A DNA stretch of 64,000 nt from JAJVID01 sp050247435 (GTDB lineage: Bacteria; Acidobacteriota; Blastocatellia; RBC074). Positions within the stretch are counted from its first letter, which is position 1, and each line of letters begins with the position of its first letter. Below the pieces are notes generated by a model. The model was not told where the DNA came from. It saw nothing but the letters and a program-made list of their open reading frames with translations, and ran no database searches. Positions 45,743 to 55,823 of the stretch are shown piece by piece. The translations under genes were made by a program, and so were the position numbers. The DNA lies in the NCBI GenBank assembly GCA_050247435.1, contig JBFWUF010000004.1, forward strand, positions 124,001 to 188,000, in the 5' to 3' direction.

Positions 45743-48700
45743 ATGCTGTCGAACCCTCACAAGATCAGAAAAACGAAAATGCATTTGTCACAAACTCACT
45801 CCACACTCTTCCGCAAGGCCATCGGCGCTGCGTTGGCGTTGATGGTCATTGCTTCCGGCCTGACCCTGCTGCGCTCGGCGTCAGCGGCGTTACAAAGCGG
45901 GCAACCACAAATTGGACCCGGCGTCCCCCAGGTTGGCTCCAATGCGCCGAAGAGCGCCATCAGCAACACCAAAGCAGGCAGTGTTCTCTTTTTCCACAAA
46001 TACACGAGCGACAACGCCAATCCAAGCGGCGTCAATACGCTCATTACTCTGACCAACACCAACCCGCGTGACGGTGCCTCGGTGCGCCTCTTTTACGTGC
46101 GCGACTGCACGGTGACCGGCCAGATTCTCAATCTGTCCGCCAATCAGACTCGCACACTGTTGGCCAGCGCCGAAGATCCGGGCAAGACTGGTTATGTCGT
46201 CGCTGTCGCCGTCAATTCGCAAGGCGTTCCGACACAATTCAACTGGCTGATCGGCAGCGCCAGCCTGCGCGACGCTCAGGGGCACGAGGCGGCTTACAAC
46301 GCGGTCGGCGTCGCCAAACGCACTGGCGGCCCTGTCCTCTCCGTCGTCGGATCAGTCGCCGATCTGAATTTCGACGACACCGATTACGACCGCCTGCCGC
46401 AGTTGATCGCCCTCGACAACATTCAAAATCAGGATGCGAACGCCGGGCCGGACGCCACGCGCACTGACGTGATGGTCTATAGCCCACTGGCCGATCTGAG
46501 CAGCGCGGGCGCGCAAGCGACCAAGATCACCGCAATCGCTTACGACCAGAGCGCGCGTCCTTATCCGGCGGTTATTGATAACAATTGCGCACTGAACAGT
46601 TCGGTCGGCGCCATCTGGACGAATCCTTCGATCAACAGCTTCATCACGACCGATCATCCGGGCTGGGGCAGCTTTGCGGCGACAACGGTTGATGGCACTC
46701 CCGTTCCGCTTCTCGGCTTGAGCCTGACCGACGGCGCCAGCGCCGCGCACCGCAGCGCGCGGAGCATGCAGGTTCTGGGCCGTCTCGATTCCTTCACGAT
46801 GAAGTGTCCGGTTTCGGTCCCGCAAAACCCGGTGAGCGATCAGCCCACGTCGAATCAACCTGACGCCACGGGCGGTTCGCTCGGCGCGGGCGAACTGAAA
46901 GCGGGCAGCGCGCTGATCTTCCCACGCTTCGCGACCGGAGCCTACGGCGAATCGCGCATCAGCATCACCAACACGCACCCGACGCAGAAATCCCGCGTCC
47001 GCCTCTTCTTCACCGGCCTGGCCGATCAGACGCTGGTAACGGAAAATACCATCAGCCTCCTTGCGAATCAGACCACTACCATTGATCCGTCTGACTTCGC
47101 GCCGAATCAAAAGGGCTGGGTCATTGCGGTGGCGATTGACAACAGGGCGTTGCCGGTCAACTTCAATTACCTGATCGGCAGCGGGCGGACGCGCGAGCAG
47201 AACGGCGCCGCGACCGGCTACAACGCGCTTGCGGTTGGGAAGAATTCCCCCGGCGCGCTGTCTCGCAACAGCGATCAGTTAACCTCTGACCTCGTCTTCA
47301 ACGACACGCAATACGACCGCCTGCCCTCGACGCTGGCGCTCGCGACCCTGGCCAGCCAGGTGGACAACACGACGATTGTCGGGTACGCGCGTCCGCCTGC
47401 GAGCCTGCTCGATCCGGTCAACACTCGCGGATCGGTTCAGGTCACAGCTTACGACGATTTACTCGCCCAGTTCGCGGCCACAATCGGCGGCGTCGAGGTG
47501 AGGATCGGCACGGTCAGACCCAACGTGCTGGCGGCGGCGATCACCAGCACGATTTTGACAGGCCACAAGGGCTGGCTGAAGCTCGCGCCGGTTTCGCCGA
47601 TCTTCGGTTGGACCACCAACACGCCGACCACGCCCTTCGCGGCGGGTGGTACCAGTTGGACCGGCGGCTTCAATGGCGGCCTGACGTTTTACATCCTCGC
47701 TTCGGCCACCACCGATTCGTTGAAGATGGTTTCGACCAACCCCAACAATCTGCCGCCGACGGCCAATTTCGAGCCGATTGACGTTTACACCGAAGCCCGC
47801 ACGTTGAACGGCACGATAGTCAGGCTGGATGGCCGCTCGTCGTCCGATCCCAACGTTGACGACACGCTGACTTACAAATGGTTCGATAACGACACGGTAA
47901 TCTCGACCGCGCCGGTGTCGGATTTCCGTCTCAGCTTGGGATTGCATTTCATCAAGCTGATCGTGACCGACAGCAACGCGGCGGCGTCCGAGCCGAAGAC
48001 CACTCTTGTTGAAGTTCGCGACACGCAGGATCCGATTATGAGCGGAGTGCCGACGGACATCACCAAAAAAACAGGCTCTCCCGCCGGCTTCGCTCTCCAT
48101 TTCCCGCTGCCGATCGCTTACGACATGGTTGACGGTTTCCTCAACGTCAAGGCGTCGAAGCCGCCGGGAAGCGTCTTCCCAATCGGCGTTACGACCGTAA
48201 CGTTCAAAGCCACTGACTTCTCGGGAAATCAGACGACCGCGACCATGAAAGTGACCGTGGTCAAGAGCACGGCGTCGTTGCCGACCCAGGGGGGCGTTCC
48301 GCGCAACAAAGTCCCCTATATGAACAACCTCAACGATCAGTACGTGATCGTCGGCAAACCGCGCTCGCTCCTGCTCGAGGCCAAGGATGCCGATAACGAC
48401 CCGGTCACGTTCACGCTGCTGAACGCCCCGGCTTACGCGACCCTTGACGCTATTGATCCGGTCGCGCGCAAAGCCACGCTCAAGATCAATCCGCAGCAGG
48501 GCGATCAGTCGCTGGCGACCAACATCCGCGTGGTCATCACCGACAACAAGGGCGGCACTTTCACCACGCTGCCTTTCCGCATCCAGTTCAGCGACGTTGA
48601 AAACGACGACACCGGCAGCGGACAAGGCCCGGATCCCGGTGGTGGCGGTGATCCCGGCGGTGGCGGCGGCGGTGGCGGTGGCGGCGGCGGCGGCGGCGGC

Positions 48701-49270
48701 GGCAATCAACCGCCAGTGGCCAAAGCTGCGGCGTTGGCTGCGACCGCTCAGGCAACGTCCAAACAGGGCGCGACAATTCACCTGGACGGCTCGCAATCGA
48801 GCGATCCCGACGGCGATACGTTGACTTACTCCTGGGCGGACAATGGCAATGTGATCGCCAACACCGCAGTCGCGGATGTCGTTCTGCCCGTCGGCCAGCA
48901 TTCGATTACGCTGACGGTTTCCGACGGCAAGGGCGGTACCAACGCGACGGCCGCTCAAGCCGTCGAGGTTCTGCCGCGCCCGTTGAAGATCATCAGCGCA
49001 AGCCCGGCGAAGATTCCGGTCTTCAACCAAACCACGATGACGATCACCGGAACCGGCTTCAACCAGAACACGCAGGTTCGCTTCGACTGCACCTCGTTCT
49101 GCCAGGGCGGATCGCAGATCACCGTCACGATCAATAAGATCGAGGAAGACACGATCACCCTGACGGCGAAGACCACGCAGAAGACTCCGCTCGGCAATCG
49201 TAACGCCATCGTCACGAATCCCGGCGGAGCTAGCTCGAAGCTGTCCCGCAGCAATTACGTCTCGCAGTAA
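45743..49270 (+). CDS. large secreted PKD/HYR/IPT-domain protein with polyglycine hinge
   Basis: 1175 residues. After a long basic N-terminus comes a signal segment (about 27-50, AIGAALALMVIASGLTLL). Residues about 70-350 and 385-670 are two copies of one module (GSVLFFHKYTS / GSALIFPRFATG; LTNTNPRDG / ITNTHPTQK; NFNYLIGS). Then follow a PKD-like domain (DGRSSSDPNVDD), an HYR-like domain, a cadherin-like strand set, a Gly16 hinge (about 972-987), a second PKD (DGSQSSDPDGD) and a C-terminal IPT/TIG domain. It looks like an adhesin or matrix protein. GGGGAG eight bases before ATG 45743 supports the start. A strong terminator follows. Confidence 0.85.
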   Translation: MLSNPHKIRKTKMHLSQTHSTLFRKAIGAALALMVIASGLTLLRSASAALQSGQPQIGPGVPQVGSNAPKSAISNTKAGSVLFFHKYTSDNANPSGVNTLITLTNTNPRDGASVRLFYVRDCTVTGQILNLSANQTRTLLASAEDPGKTGYVVAVAVNSQGVPTQFNWLIGSASLRDAQGHEAAYNAVGVAKRTGGPVLSVVGSVADLNFDDTDYDRLPQLIALDNIQNQDANAGPDATRTDVMVYSPLADLSSAGAQATKITAIAYDQSARPYPAVIDNNCALNSSVGAIWTNPSINSFITTDHPGWGSFAATTVDGTPVPLLGLSLTDGASAAHRSARSMQVLGRLDSFTMKCPVSVPQNPVSDQPTSNQPDATGGSLGAGELKAGSALIFPRFATGAYGESRISITNTHPTQKSRVRLFFTGLADQTLVTENTISLLANQTTTIDPSDFAPNQKGWVIAVAIDNRALPVNFNYLIGSGRTREQNGAATGYNALAVGKNSPGALSRNSDQLTSDLVFNDTQYDRLPSTLALATLASQVDNTTIVGYARPPASLLDPVNTRGSVQVTAYDDLLAQFAATIGGVEVRIGTVRPNVLAAAITSTILTGHKGWLKLAPVSPIFGWTTNTPTTPFAAGGTSWTGGFNGGLTFYILASATTDSLKMVSTNPNNLPPTANFEPIDVYTEARTLNGTIVRLDGRSSSDPNVDDTLTYKWFDNDTVISTAPVSDFRLSLGLHFIKLIVTDSNAAASEPKTTLVEVRDTQDPIMSGVPTDITKKTGSPAGFALHFPLPIAYDMVDGFLNVKASKPPGSVFPIGVTTVTFKATDFSGNQTTATMKVTVVKSTASLPTQGGVPRNKVPYMNNLNDQYVIVGKPRSLLLEAKDADNDPVTFTLLNAPAYATLDAIDPVARKATLKINPQQGDQSLATNIRVVITDNKGGTFTTLPFRIQFSDVENDDTGSGQGPDPGGGGDPGGGGGGGGGGGGGGGGNQPPVAKAAALAATAQATSKQGATIHLDGSQSSDPDGDTLTYSWADNGNVIANTAVADVVLPVGQHSITLTVSDGKGGTNATAAQAVEVLPRPLKIISASPAKIPVFNQTTMTITGTGFNQNTQVRFDCTSFCQGGSQITVTINKIEEDTITLTAKTTQKTPLGNRNAIVTNPGGASSKLSRSNYVSQ
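48656..48703 (+). repeat. GGN trinucleotide tract encoding 16 Gly
   Basis: Forty-eight bases of GGC/GGT codons inside the 45743 gene. A shorter Gly run (GGGGD) just before it shows the same bias. Such a tract can change length by slippage, altering the linker without frameshift if whole triplets move. Confidence 0.95.
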
Positions 49271-49282
49271 ACCTCCCAGTCA

Positions 49283-49308
49283 GTTGGCCGGTCAGATGGC
49301 CGGTCAAC
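49283..49308. repeat. small palindrome with GGCCGGTCA direct repeats
   Basis: GTTGGCCGGTCA, one base, then ATGGCCGGTCAAC. The two halves are both direct repeats (TGGCCGGTCA) and near complements with two mismatches. It lies just after the stop of the PKD protein gene. Confidence 0.6.
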
Positions 49309-49328
49309 TCGACCGCTTTGAAACTGTT

Positions 49329-49370
49329 AGCCGTGCGAGGCGAGCCACGCTCGTCTCGCACGGCTTTTTT
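49329..49370 (+). terminator. rho-independent terminator after the PKD protein gene
   Basis: Stem AGCCGTGCGAG (49329-49339) with CTCGCACGGCT (49355-49365), an inner CGAGC/GCTCG stem, followed by TTTTTT (49365-49370). It should end the 45743-49270 transcript. Confidence 0.85.
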
Positions 49371-49373
49371 GGT

Positions 49374-49401
49374 TTTACACGCCCGAACCGGCATGTATAA
49401 T
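49374..49401 (+). promoter_or_regulatory. sigma70-type promoter for the glycan locus
   Basis: TTTACA (49374-49379), 16 bp, TATAAT (49396-49401), four bases after the terminator T-run. Transcription would start near 49408 and leave a leader of about 320 nt before the permease start at 49728. I see no known leader motif in it, and no other feature in 49402-49727. Confidence 0.55.
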
Positions 49402-49727
49402 GCCGCCTCGTGAATCGGCGCAGGTAATCTCTCATTAGCGTTTTGCCCTGAATCTCTGATCCAGTTCCTAATGGCCTACGCTTTTCCATCCCCCACCCAA
49501 CTTCCGTGGATTTGATGGCTACCTGATTCCGCAAGCAAATATCTTTATTCAACCGCCTTGACTGGTACGGCTGATTTGTAAAATCATCGCCGCAATGCAG
49601 CCGCACGCGTGGATGAGCGGCGCGCAGGCTTTGCCAACGAATTCAGCCACGGTGAATTCGCGTCTCTGACAATTCAACGCCGCCTCGACATGAGGTTTCC
49701 TTTACGGTCTGGCGCTCAAGAGGCGAA

Positions 49728-50648
<921 letters not shown>

Positions 50649-50666
50649 TCGTTTTTTTGTGAGAAT

Positions 50667-50767
50667 GCTTTTCAACACAAAGGGTCAAAGACGGAAGCGG
50701 AAGGAACCGGCTCTTATCCTTTCAATCCTTTGACCCTTTGATCCTTTGTCCCTTTGTGTTGAAAAGC
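50667..50767. repeat. word-repeat palindrome (CCTTTG type) before neuB
   Basis: 24-nt arms 50667-50690 and 50744-50767 with one mismatch. The right side has tandem words CCTTTCAAT, CCTTTGACC, CTTTGATCC, TTTGTCCC. It fills most of the wzm-neuB spacer and ends 7 bp before the neuB ATG, so a hairpin would hide the start region. Confidence 0.85.
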
Positions 50768-50774
50768 TCAATCC

Positions 50775-51803
50775 ATGCAAAATTGGTTCAACGAAGAAAA
50801 TCCGAAATGCCTGATCGTCGGCGAGATCGCGCAGACGCACGACGGCAGCCTCGGCGCGGCGCACGCCTACATTGACGCTGTGGCCAGCGCGGGCGCCGGC
50901 GCGATCAAGTTTCAAACGCACATCGCGGCGGCAGAGAGCACGCCGGGCGAACCGTGGCGAGTGAAATTCAGCCGGCAGGACGCGACCCGCTACGATTACT
51001 GGAAGCGGATGGAGTTCACCGAAGAGCAATGGCGCGGGCTTGTCCAACACGCAAACGAGCGCGGGCTGATCTTTCTTTCATCAGCGTTCTCGCCAGAAGC
51101 TGTCGAACTGCTTGAACGCATCGGCGTTCCGGCGTGGAAGGTCGGCGCGGGCGAAGTCTCAAATCTGCCTCTGCTGGCGAAGATGGCGCGGACGGGCAAG
51201 CCCGTGATCCTTTCGAGCGGCATGTCGGATTGGGATGAACTCGACGCGGCTGTGAATTGCGTGCGCGAAAACGGCGCACCGGTCGCCGTGCTGCAATGCA
51301 CCACGGCTTATCCGTGCCCGCCTGAAAAGCTGGGGCTGAACGTCATCGCCGAACTGCGCGAGCGTTATGGCTGCCCTGTCGGATTGTCCGATCATTCGGG
51401 CGCGATCTACGCAGGGCTTGCCGCCGCGACGCTCGGCGCGAAGATGATCGAAGTTCACGTCACTTTCTCGCGCGAATGTTTCGGCCCGGATGTGGTCGCC
51501 TCGATCACGACGCCGGAATTGAAGCAACTGGTCGAAGGCGTCCGCTTCATCGAGCGCGCGCTCACCGCTCCAGTTGATAAAACTGCAATGGCGGAAGAGC
51601 TGAGCGAATTGCGAAAAGTCTTCGGCAAAAGCATCGTCGCGGCGCGCGATCTGAACGCGGGAGATCGAATCACCAATGAAGACATCGCCTTCAAAAAACC
51701 CGGCTCCGGCATTCCAGCCGCGCGCTTCAACGAGGTGATCAACCGCCGCCTCAAACGCGCCGTCGCGGCCAACGCGATGCTTTCGGAGGATGATCTTGAC
51801 TGA
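50775..51803 (+). CDS. neuB: nonulosonic acid synthase, NeuB family
   Basis: A 342-residue enzyme condensing phosphoenolpyruvate with an N-acetylmannosamine-type sugar to make a nine-carbon sialic-type acid. The TIM barrel has VGEIAQTHDGSL, GAGAIKFQTH, WKVGAGEVSNLP, VILSSGMSDW, CTTAYPCPPE and GLSDHSG, with metal ligand His in the barrel. The C-terminal SAF/antifreeze-like domain is at about 275-342 (KSIVAARDLNAGDRITNEDI). Sialic, legionaminic or related products are all possible; neuC and neuA follow at once, favouring a complete CMP-sugar pathway. The ATG lies immediately behind a palindrome with no clear ribosome site. Confidence 0.9.
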   Translation: MQNWFNEENPKCLIVGEIAQTHDGSLGAAHAYIDAVASAGAGAIKFQTHIAAAESTPGEPWRVKFSRQDATRYDYWKRMEFTEEQWRGLVQHANERGLIFLSSAFSPEAVELLERIGVPAWKVGAGEVSNLPLLAKMARTGKPVILSSGMSDWDELDAAVNCVRENGAPVAVLQCTTAYPCPPEKLGLNVIAELRERYGCPVGLSDHSGAIYAGLAAATLGAKMIEVHVTFSRECFGPDVVASITTPELKQLVEGVRFIERALTAPVDKTAMAEELSELRKVFGKSIVAARDLNAGDRITNEDIAFKKPGSGIPAARFNEVINRRLKRAVAANAMLSEDDLD

Positions 51804-53039
51804 CCGCCGGAAAATCTGTGTCGTGCTGGTTGACCGCGCGAATTACGGGCGATTGAAGCCGGTGATGCAGGCCGTCACCGCCCGCCCCGAACTGGAACTG
51901 CAAACCATCGCCGCGGGCACGATGATGCTCGAACGATTCGATCAGCCTGTCAGAATCGTTCGTGAAGACGGCTTCGACGTTGACGGCGAAATCTATCTAG
52001 AACTCGAAGGCTCGACGCCCGCGACGATGGCGAAATCGGTAGGCTTCGGCGTGGTCGAATTCGCCAGCGAATTCCTGCGGCTCAAACCCGATGTGGTCTT
52101 GCTGATCGGCGACCGTTACGAGGCGCTCTCAGCCGCCATCGCCGCCGCATACATGAACATCTGCATCGCGCACATTCAGGGCGGCGAAGTCTCCGGCTCG
52201 ATTGACGAGAGCGCGCGCCACGCCATCAGCAAATTCGCCCACTTCCATTTTCCGAGCACGCGGCGTTCGGCTGATTACCTGATCCGAATGGGCGAGCGGC
52301 CCGAAACGGTTCTGACCATCGGCTGCCCGTCGAGCGACATCGCGCGAAAACTCGACCGCGCGTTGTCGCCTGAAACCGTCAACGCAACCGGCTCCGGCGC
52401 TGAGATTGATGTGACGAAGCCGTTCCTGCTGGTCCTCTTTCATCCGACCACGACAGAATACGGCGGCGAGCGCGCGCAGATGGAATCGCTGCTCGAAGCG
52501 CTCGACCAATTGAAGACGCAAACGATCCTGCTCTGGCCGAACATTGACGCGGGCGCCGATCACATCAGCAAGGCGATCCGCGTCTTCCGCGTCAACAACC
52601 AACCTGATTGGCTGCGCACGCTAACCAATCTCACGCCGGAAGATTACCTAAAAGTTCTGGCCAACGCGGCCTGCGCCATCGGCAATTCAAGCAGCTTCGT
52701 TCGCGACGCCGGTTACTTCGGTACGCCAATCACGCTGGTCGGCGCTCGACAGGAGGGCCGCGAGACCGATCTGCACGTGACTCGCGTGGAGCCGCTGGCC
52801 AATCAAATTTACGATGCGGCTGTCGCGCAGTTGAATTATGGCCGTTACGCGCCAAGCTCGCTTTACGGCGACGGGTTCGTCTCAGAGCGTATCGCGCAAG
52901 CTCTGAGCGAGATCGAGCCTTACGTACAAAAACGGTTGAGCTACGTTCCTGGGAGCGCGGGCGTCCCCGCCCGCCAGTCTTTCGGAAACAGCCCATTCGC
53001 AAGCACAGTGGGCGAGGACGCCCGCGCTCCCGGGGAAAT

Positions 53040-53058
<19 letters not shown>
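51790..53058 (+). CDS. neuC: UDP-GlcNAc 2-epimerase (hydrolysing), NeuC family, with repeat-encoded tail
   Basis: A GT-B-fold enzyme converting UDP-GlcNAc (or a derivative) to ManNAc and UDP. Seen: VVLVDRANYGRLKPV, LLIGDRYEALSAA, HIQGGEVSGSIDES, FHPTTTEY, and IGNSSSFVRDAGYFGTP, all normal for the family. It overlaps neuB by 14 nt. ATG 51790 is directly behind GGAGG; the in-frame TTG 51796 has ideal six-base spacing and may be the real start. The family core ends near residue 386. The last 36 residues (VPGSAGVPARQ onward) are the translation of a palindromic repeat (52948-53034), so the original C-terminus has been replaced. Confidence 0.9.
52948..53034. repeat. REPIN-like double hairpin, copy A2, inside neuC 3' end
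   Basis: Arms CCTGGGAGCGCGGGCGTCC (52948-52966) and 53016-53034 pair with one mismatch. Each half also folds alone (GCGGGC with GCCCGC; GGGCG with CGCCC). It shares its arm with copy A1 at 13829 except for two bases, and both changes are mirrored in the opposite arm. It encodes the neuC tail and ends six bases before the neuA ATG. Confidence 0.9.
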
Positions 53059-53860
<802 letters not shown>

Positions 53861-53869
53861 ACTGAAACA

Positions 53870-54598
53870 ATGAAGCCTTTTGAGTTCGCCTACGTCTGTC
53901 TCGAACCTTTTCTGCCTCCGCTGTACGGCAAAGTCAGGCGAAGCTTGATTGCATTCTCTCGATCACGCGCGCCAGAGGCCGAGATTCTGGACGCCGGAGG
54001 GCGCAAATCCCATTACACCATAGCCGCGCCGGGCAATGTCACGATCATTGATCTGCCGCGCGAGAACGAGCTTCAGCATCAGCTCAACCTGGGGATACCG
54101 GTTGACCGGAAGGACGAAATTCAACGGCGGCGAAGCAACATCCGCGAGATCGTGCTCGGCGATATGACGCGCGCGCCGTTCCCCGACTGCTCGTTCGACG
54201 TGGTCGTTTCAGTCGAAGTGCTGGAACACGTCGAAGAGGACGAGCGATTCATCTACCACGCGAGCCGCGTGCTCAAACCGGGCGGCGTTTTTCTGATGAC
54301 CACGCCGAACGGCGATTATTGCCGGAACACCAACCCCGATCACAAACGCCACTACACGAGGGAACAGTTGCGGCGGCTTCTGGCAGCCCATTTCGACAGC
54401 GTCGAGGTTGACTACGCGATTCGCGGCGGCAAATTTCACGGGCTGGGATTGAAATCCTGGTCGGTGAAAAAGCCGAAGCAGACGCTGTTGAGCATGGCGG
54501 GAAATCTGATCAATTCGATTCAATCGGCGCCGGCGGCGGTGAAAGATCAGGCCGTGGGCACATACCACTTGATCGGCGTCGCGCGAAAGAGCGCATAG
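53870..54598 (+). CDS. class I SAM-dependent methyltransferase
   Basis: A 242-residue methyltransferase. Motif I is the variant EILDAGGRKSHY (about residues 37-48), then TIIDLPRE, the acidic post-I loop, DCSFDVVVSVEVLEHVEEDERF (motif II with the EVLEH pattern), and LKPGGVFLMTTPNGDY (motif III). These are methyltransferase type 11/23 features. In a glycan locus such enzymes usually methylate sugars or the chain end. ATG 53870 follows the word-repeat palindrome by 10 bp. The C-terminal 60 residues lack further recognisable motifs. Confidence 0.88.
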   Translation: MKPFEFAYVCLEPFLPPLYGKVRRSLIAFSRSRAPEAEILDAGGRKSHYTIAAPGNVTIIDLPRENELQHQLNLGIPVDRKDEIQRRRSNIREIVLGDMTRAPFPDCSFDVVVSVEVLEHVEEDERFIYHASRVLKPGGVFLMTTPNGDYCRNTNPDHKRHYTREQLRRLLAAHFDSVEVDYAIRGGKFHGLGLKSWSVKKPKQTLLSMAGNLINSIQSAPAAVKDQAVGTYHLIGVARKSA

Positions 54599-54626
54599 CC
54601 AAATAACATCACGAGGTTCTAAAAAC

Positions 54627-55730
54627 TTGACCACACAAATTCAAGACAGCGACATCGCCATCGCCCCCTGCCTCGCATCAGGCCCGATCGCCAACGCCGC
54701 GAGAGAGGCCGTGCTGGCCGCGCGAAATATCGGCGACGGTTCCTGGTCGTCGTTTGCCAAAGCCTGCGCCGTGCCTTATCTCTTCAACGGCATGGAGCGC
54801 GGCTTCAATTCCGGCGAAGAGCCTGTTCGAGAGATCAACCGGTTGCTGGAAAACCTCGCCTCGTTTTTCGCGCTGGCCGCGAAGATCGGTTTCGGCGAAT
54901 TGGCGTCGCCGTCTCGACCCGAAGGTAAATCAACCGAAGACGCCACCAGTCAGGTCGAAGCGATCACCGGCGAGCATTACGCGCGGTTATTCGAAAATTT
55001 CTCCACCGCCTCTTACTGGGATGAGCCAGCGAATTTGCTGAAGCTGAGGCTCGACCGCAACGGCATTGACCTGAACGAACTGCCGGGCAAACGGGTGCTC
55101 GACGCCGGTTGCGGCAACGGGCGTTACACCGCCGCGTGGCGCTTGATCGGAGCCAGACAGGCCGTCGGAGTAGACATTTCGCCGCTCAACATCACGACAG
55201 CGCGGCGCCGTGTCGAGCAATTGAATATCAACGGCGTCACTTTCGATCAGGGCAACGTGTTGGAGCTTCCCTTCCCCGACAATTCATTTGACATAGTATT
55301 CTCGAATGGCGTGCTACATCACACGGTGGATTGGCGAGGCGGAGTCGCCGAATGCGTGCGGACACTCAAGCCCGGCGGCCTCGGCTGGCTGTATCTGATA
55401 GAAAATCCCGGCGGGCTGTTCTGGGACGTGATTGAGATTCTGCGCGTGATCGCCCAGGGACTAGACAGAGACGAAGCCAGAAACGCGATGCAAACGCTGG
55501 GCACGCCCGCCAATCGAATCTTTTATATGCTCGATCACGTGATGGTTCCGATCAACATCAGACTGACGCCGGACGAGATCATCACCTATCTGAAAAAGGC
55601 CGGAGCGACGGCGATCAGACGGTTGACGCGCGGCAGCGATTTCGACCGCGTCGAACGCATCCATCGCGGCGAACCGTTCGCCGAAGTCAAATACGGCGTC
55701 GGCGAGAACCGATTCATCTTTTCGAAGTAG
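54627..55730 (+). CDS. SAM-dependent methyltransferase with N-terminal extension
   Basis: A 367-residue protein. Residues about 1-120 are helical and unrecognised. The methyltransferase domain (about 150-260) has VLDAGCGNGRYTAAW (motif I), AVGVDISPLNI, FPDNSFDIVFSNGVLHHTVDW and LKPGGLGWLYLIENPGG. The C-terminal 100 residues include DHVMVPINIRLTPDEI. The start is TTG 54627, with GAGG 11 bases upstream; no ATG precedes the conserved region at a suitable place. Probably a sugar or glycan-lipid methyltransferase, given neighbours; specificity unknown. Confidence 0.85.
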   Translation: MTTQIQDSDIAIAPCLASGPIANAAREAVLAARNIGDGSWSSFAKACAVPYLFNGMERGFNSGEEPVREINRLLENLASFFALAAKIGFGELASPSRPEGKSTEDATSQVEAITGEHYARLFENFSTASYWDEPANLLKLRLDRNGIDLNELPGKRVLDAGCGNGRYTAAWRLIGARQAVGVDISPLNITTARRRVEQLNINGVTFDQGNVLELPFPDNSFDIVFSNGVLHHTVDWRGGVAECVRTLKPGGLGWLYLIENPGGLFWDVIEILRVIAQGLDRDEARNAMQTLGTPANRIFYMLDHVMVPINIRLTPDEIITYLKKAGATAIRRLTRGSDFDRVERIHRGEPFAEVKYGVGENRFIFSK

Positions 55731-55735
55731 GTTGA

Positions 55736-55811
55736 CGTGTAAGTAGCCCGGCCGTAATGGAGGGCTTGACCGCGCGGTCAAGCCCTCCATTACGGCCGGG
55801 CTACTTACACG
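55736..55811. repeat. 76-bp perfect palindrome, zero loop, before asnB
   Basis: Every base of 55736-55773 is complementary to 55774-55811, giving 38-bp arms without a spacer (centre CGC|GCG). It begins 6 bp after a stop codon and ends 12 bp before the asnB ATG. DNA could extrude a cruciform and RNA a long hairpin. Confidence 0.97.
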
Positions 55812-55823
55812 ATTTCCACGAAT

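Noticed and set aside
47459..49030. 523-codon open frame on the minus strand
   Set aside because: Antisense to the PKD protein gene; its Ala/Thr run is only the complement of the polyglycine codons in another frame.
49304..49606. 100-codon minus-strand frame over terminator and promoter
   Set aside because: Basic, without a recognisable family; it would cross a clear terminator and promoter for the other strand.
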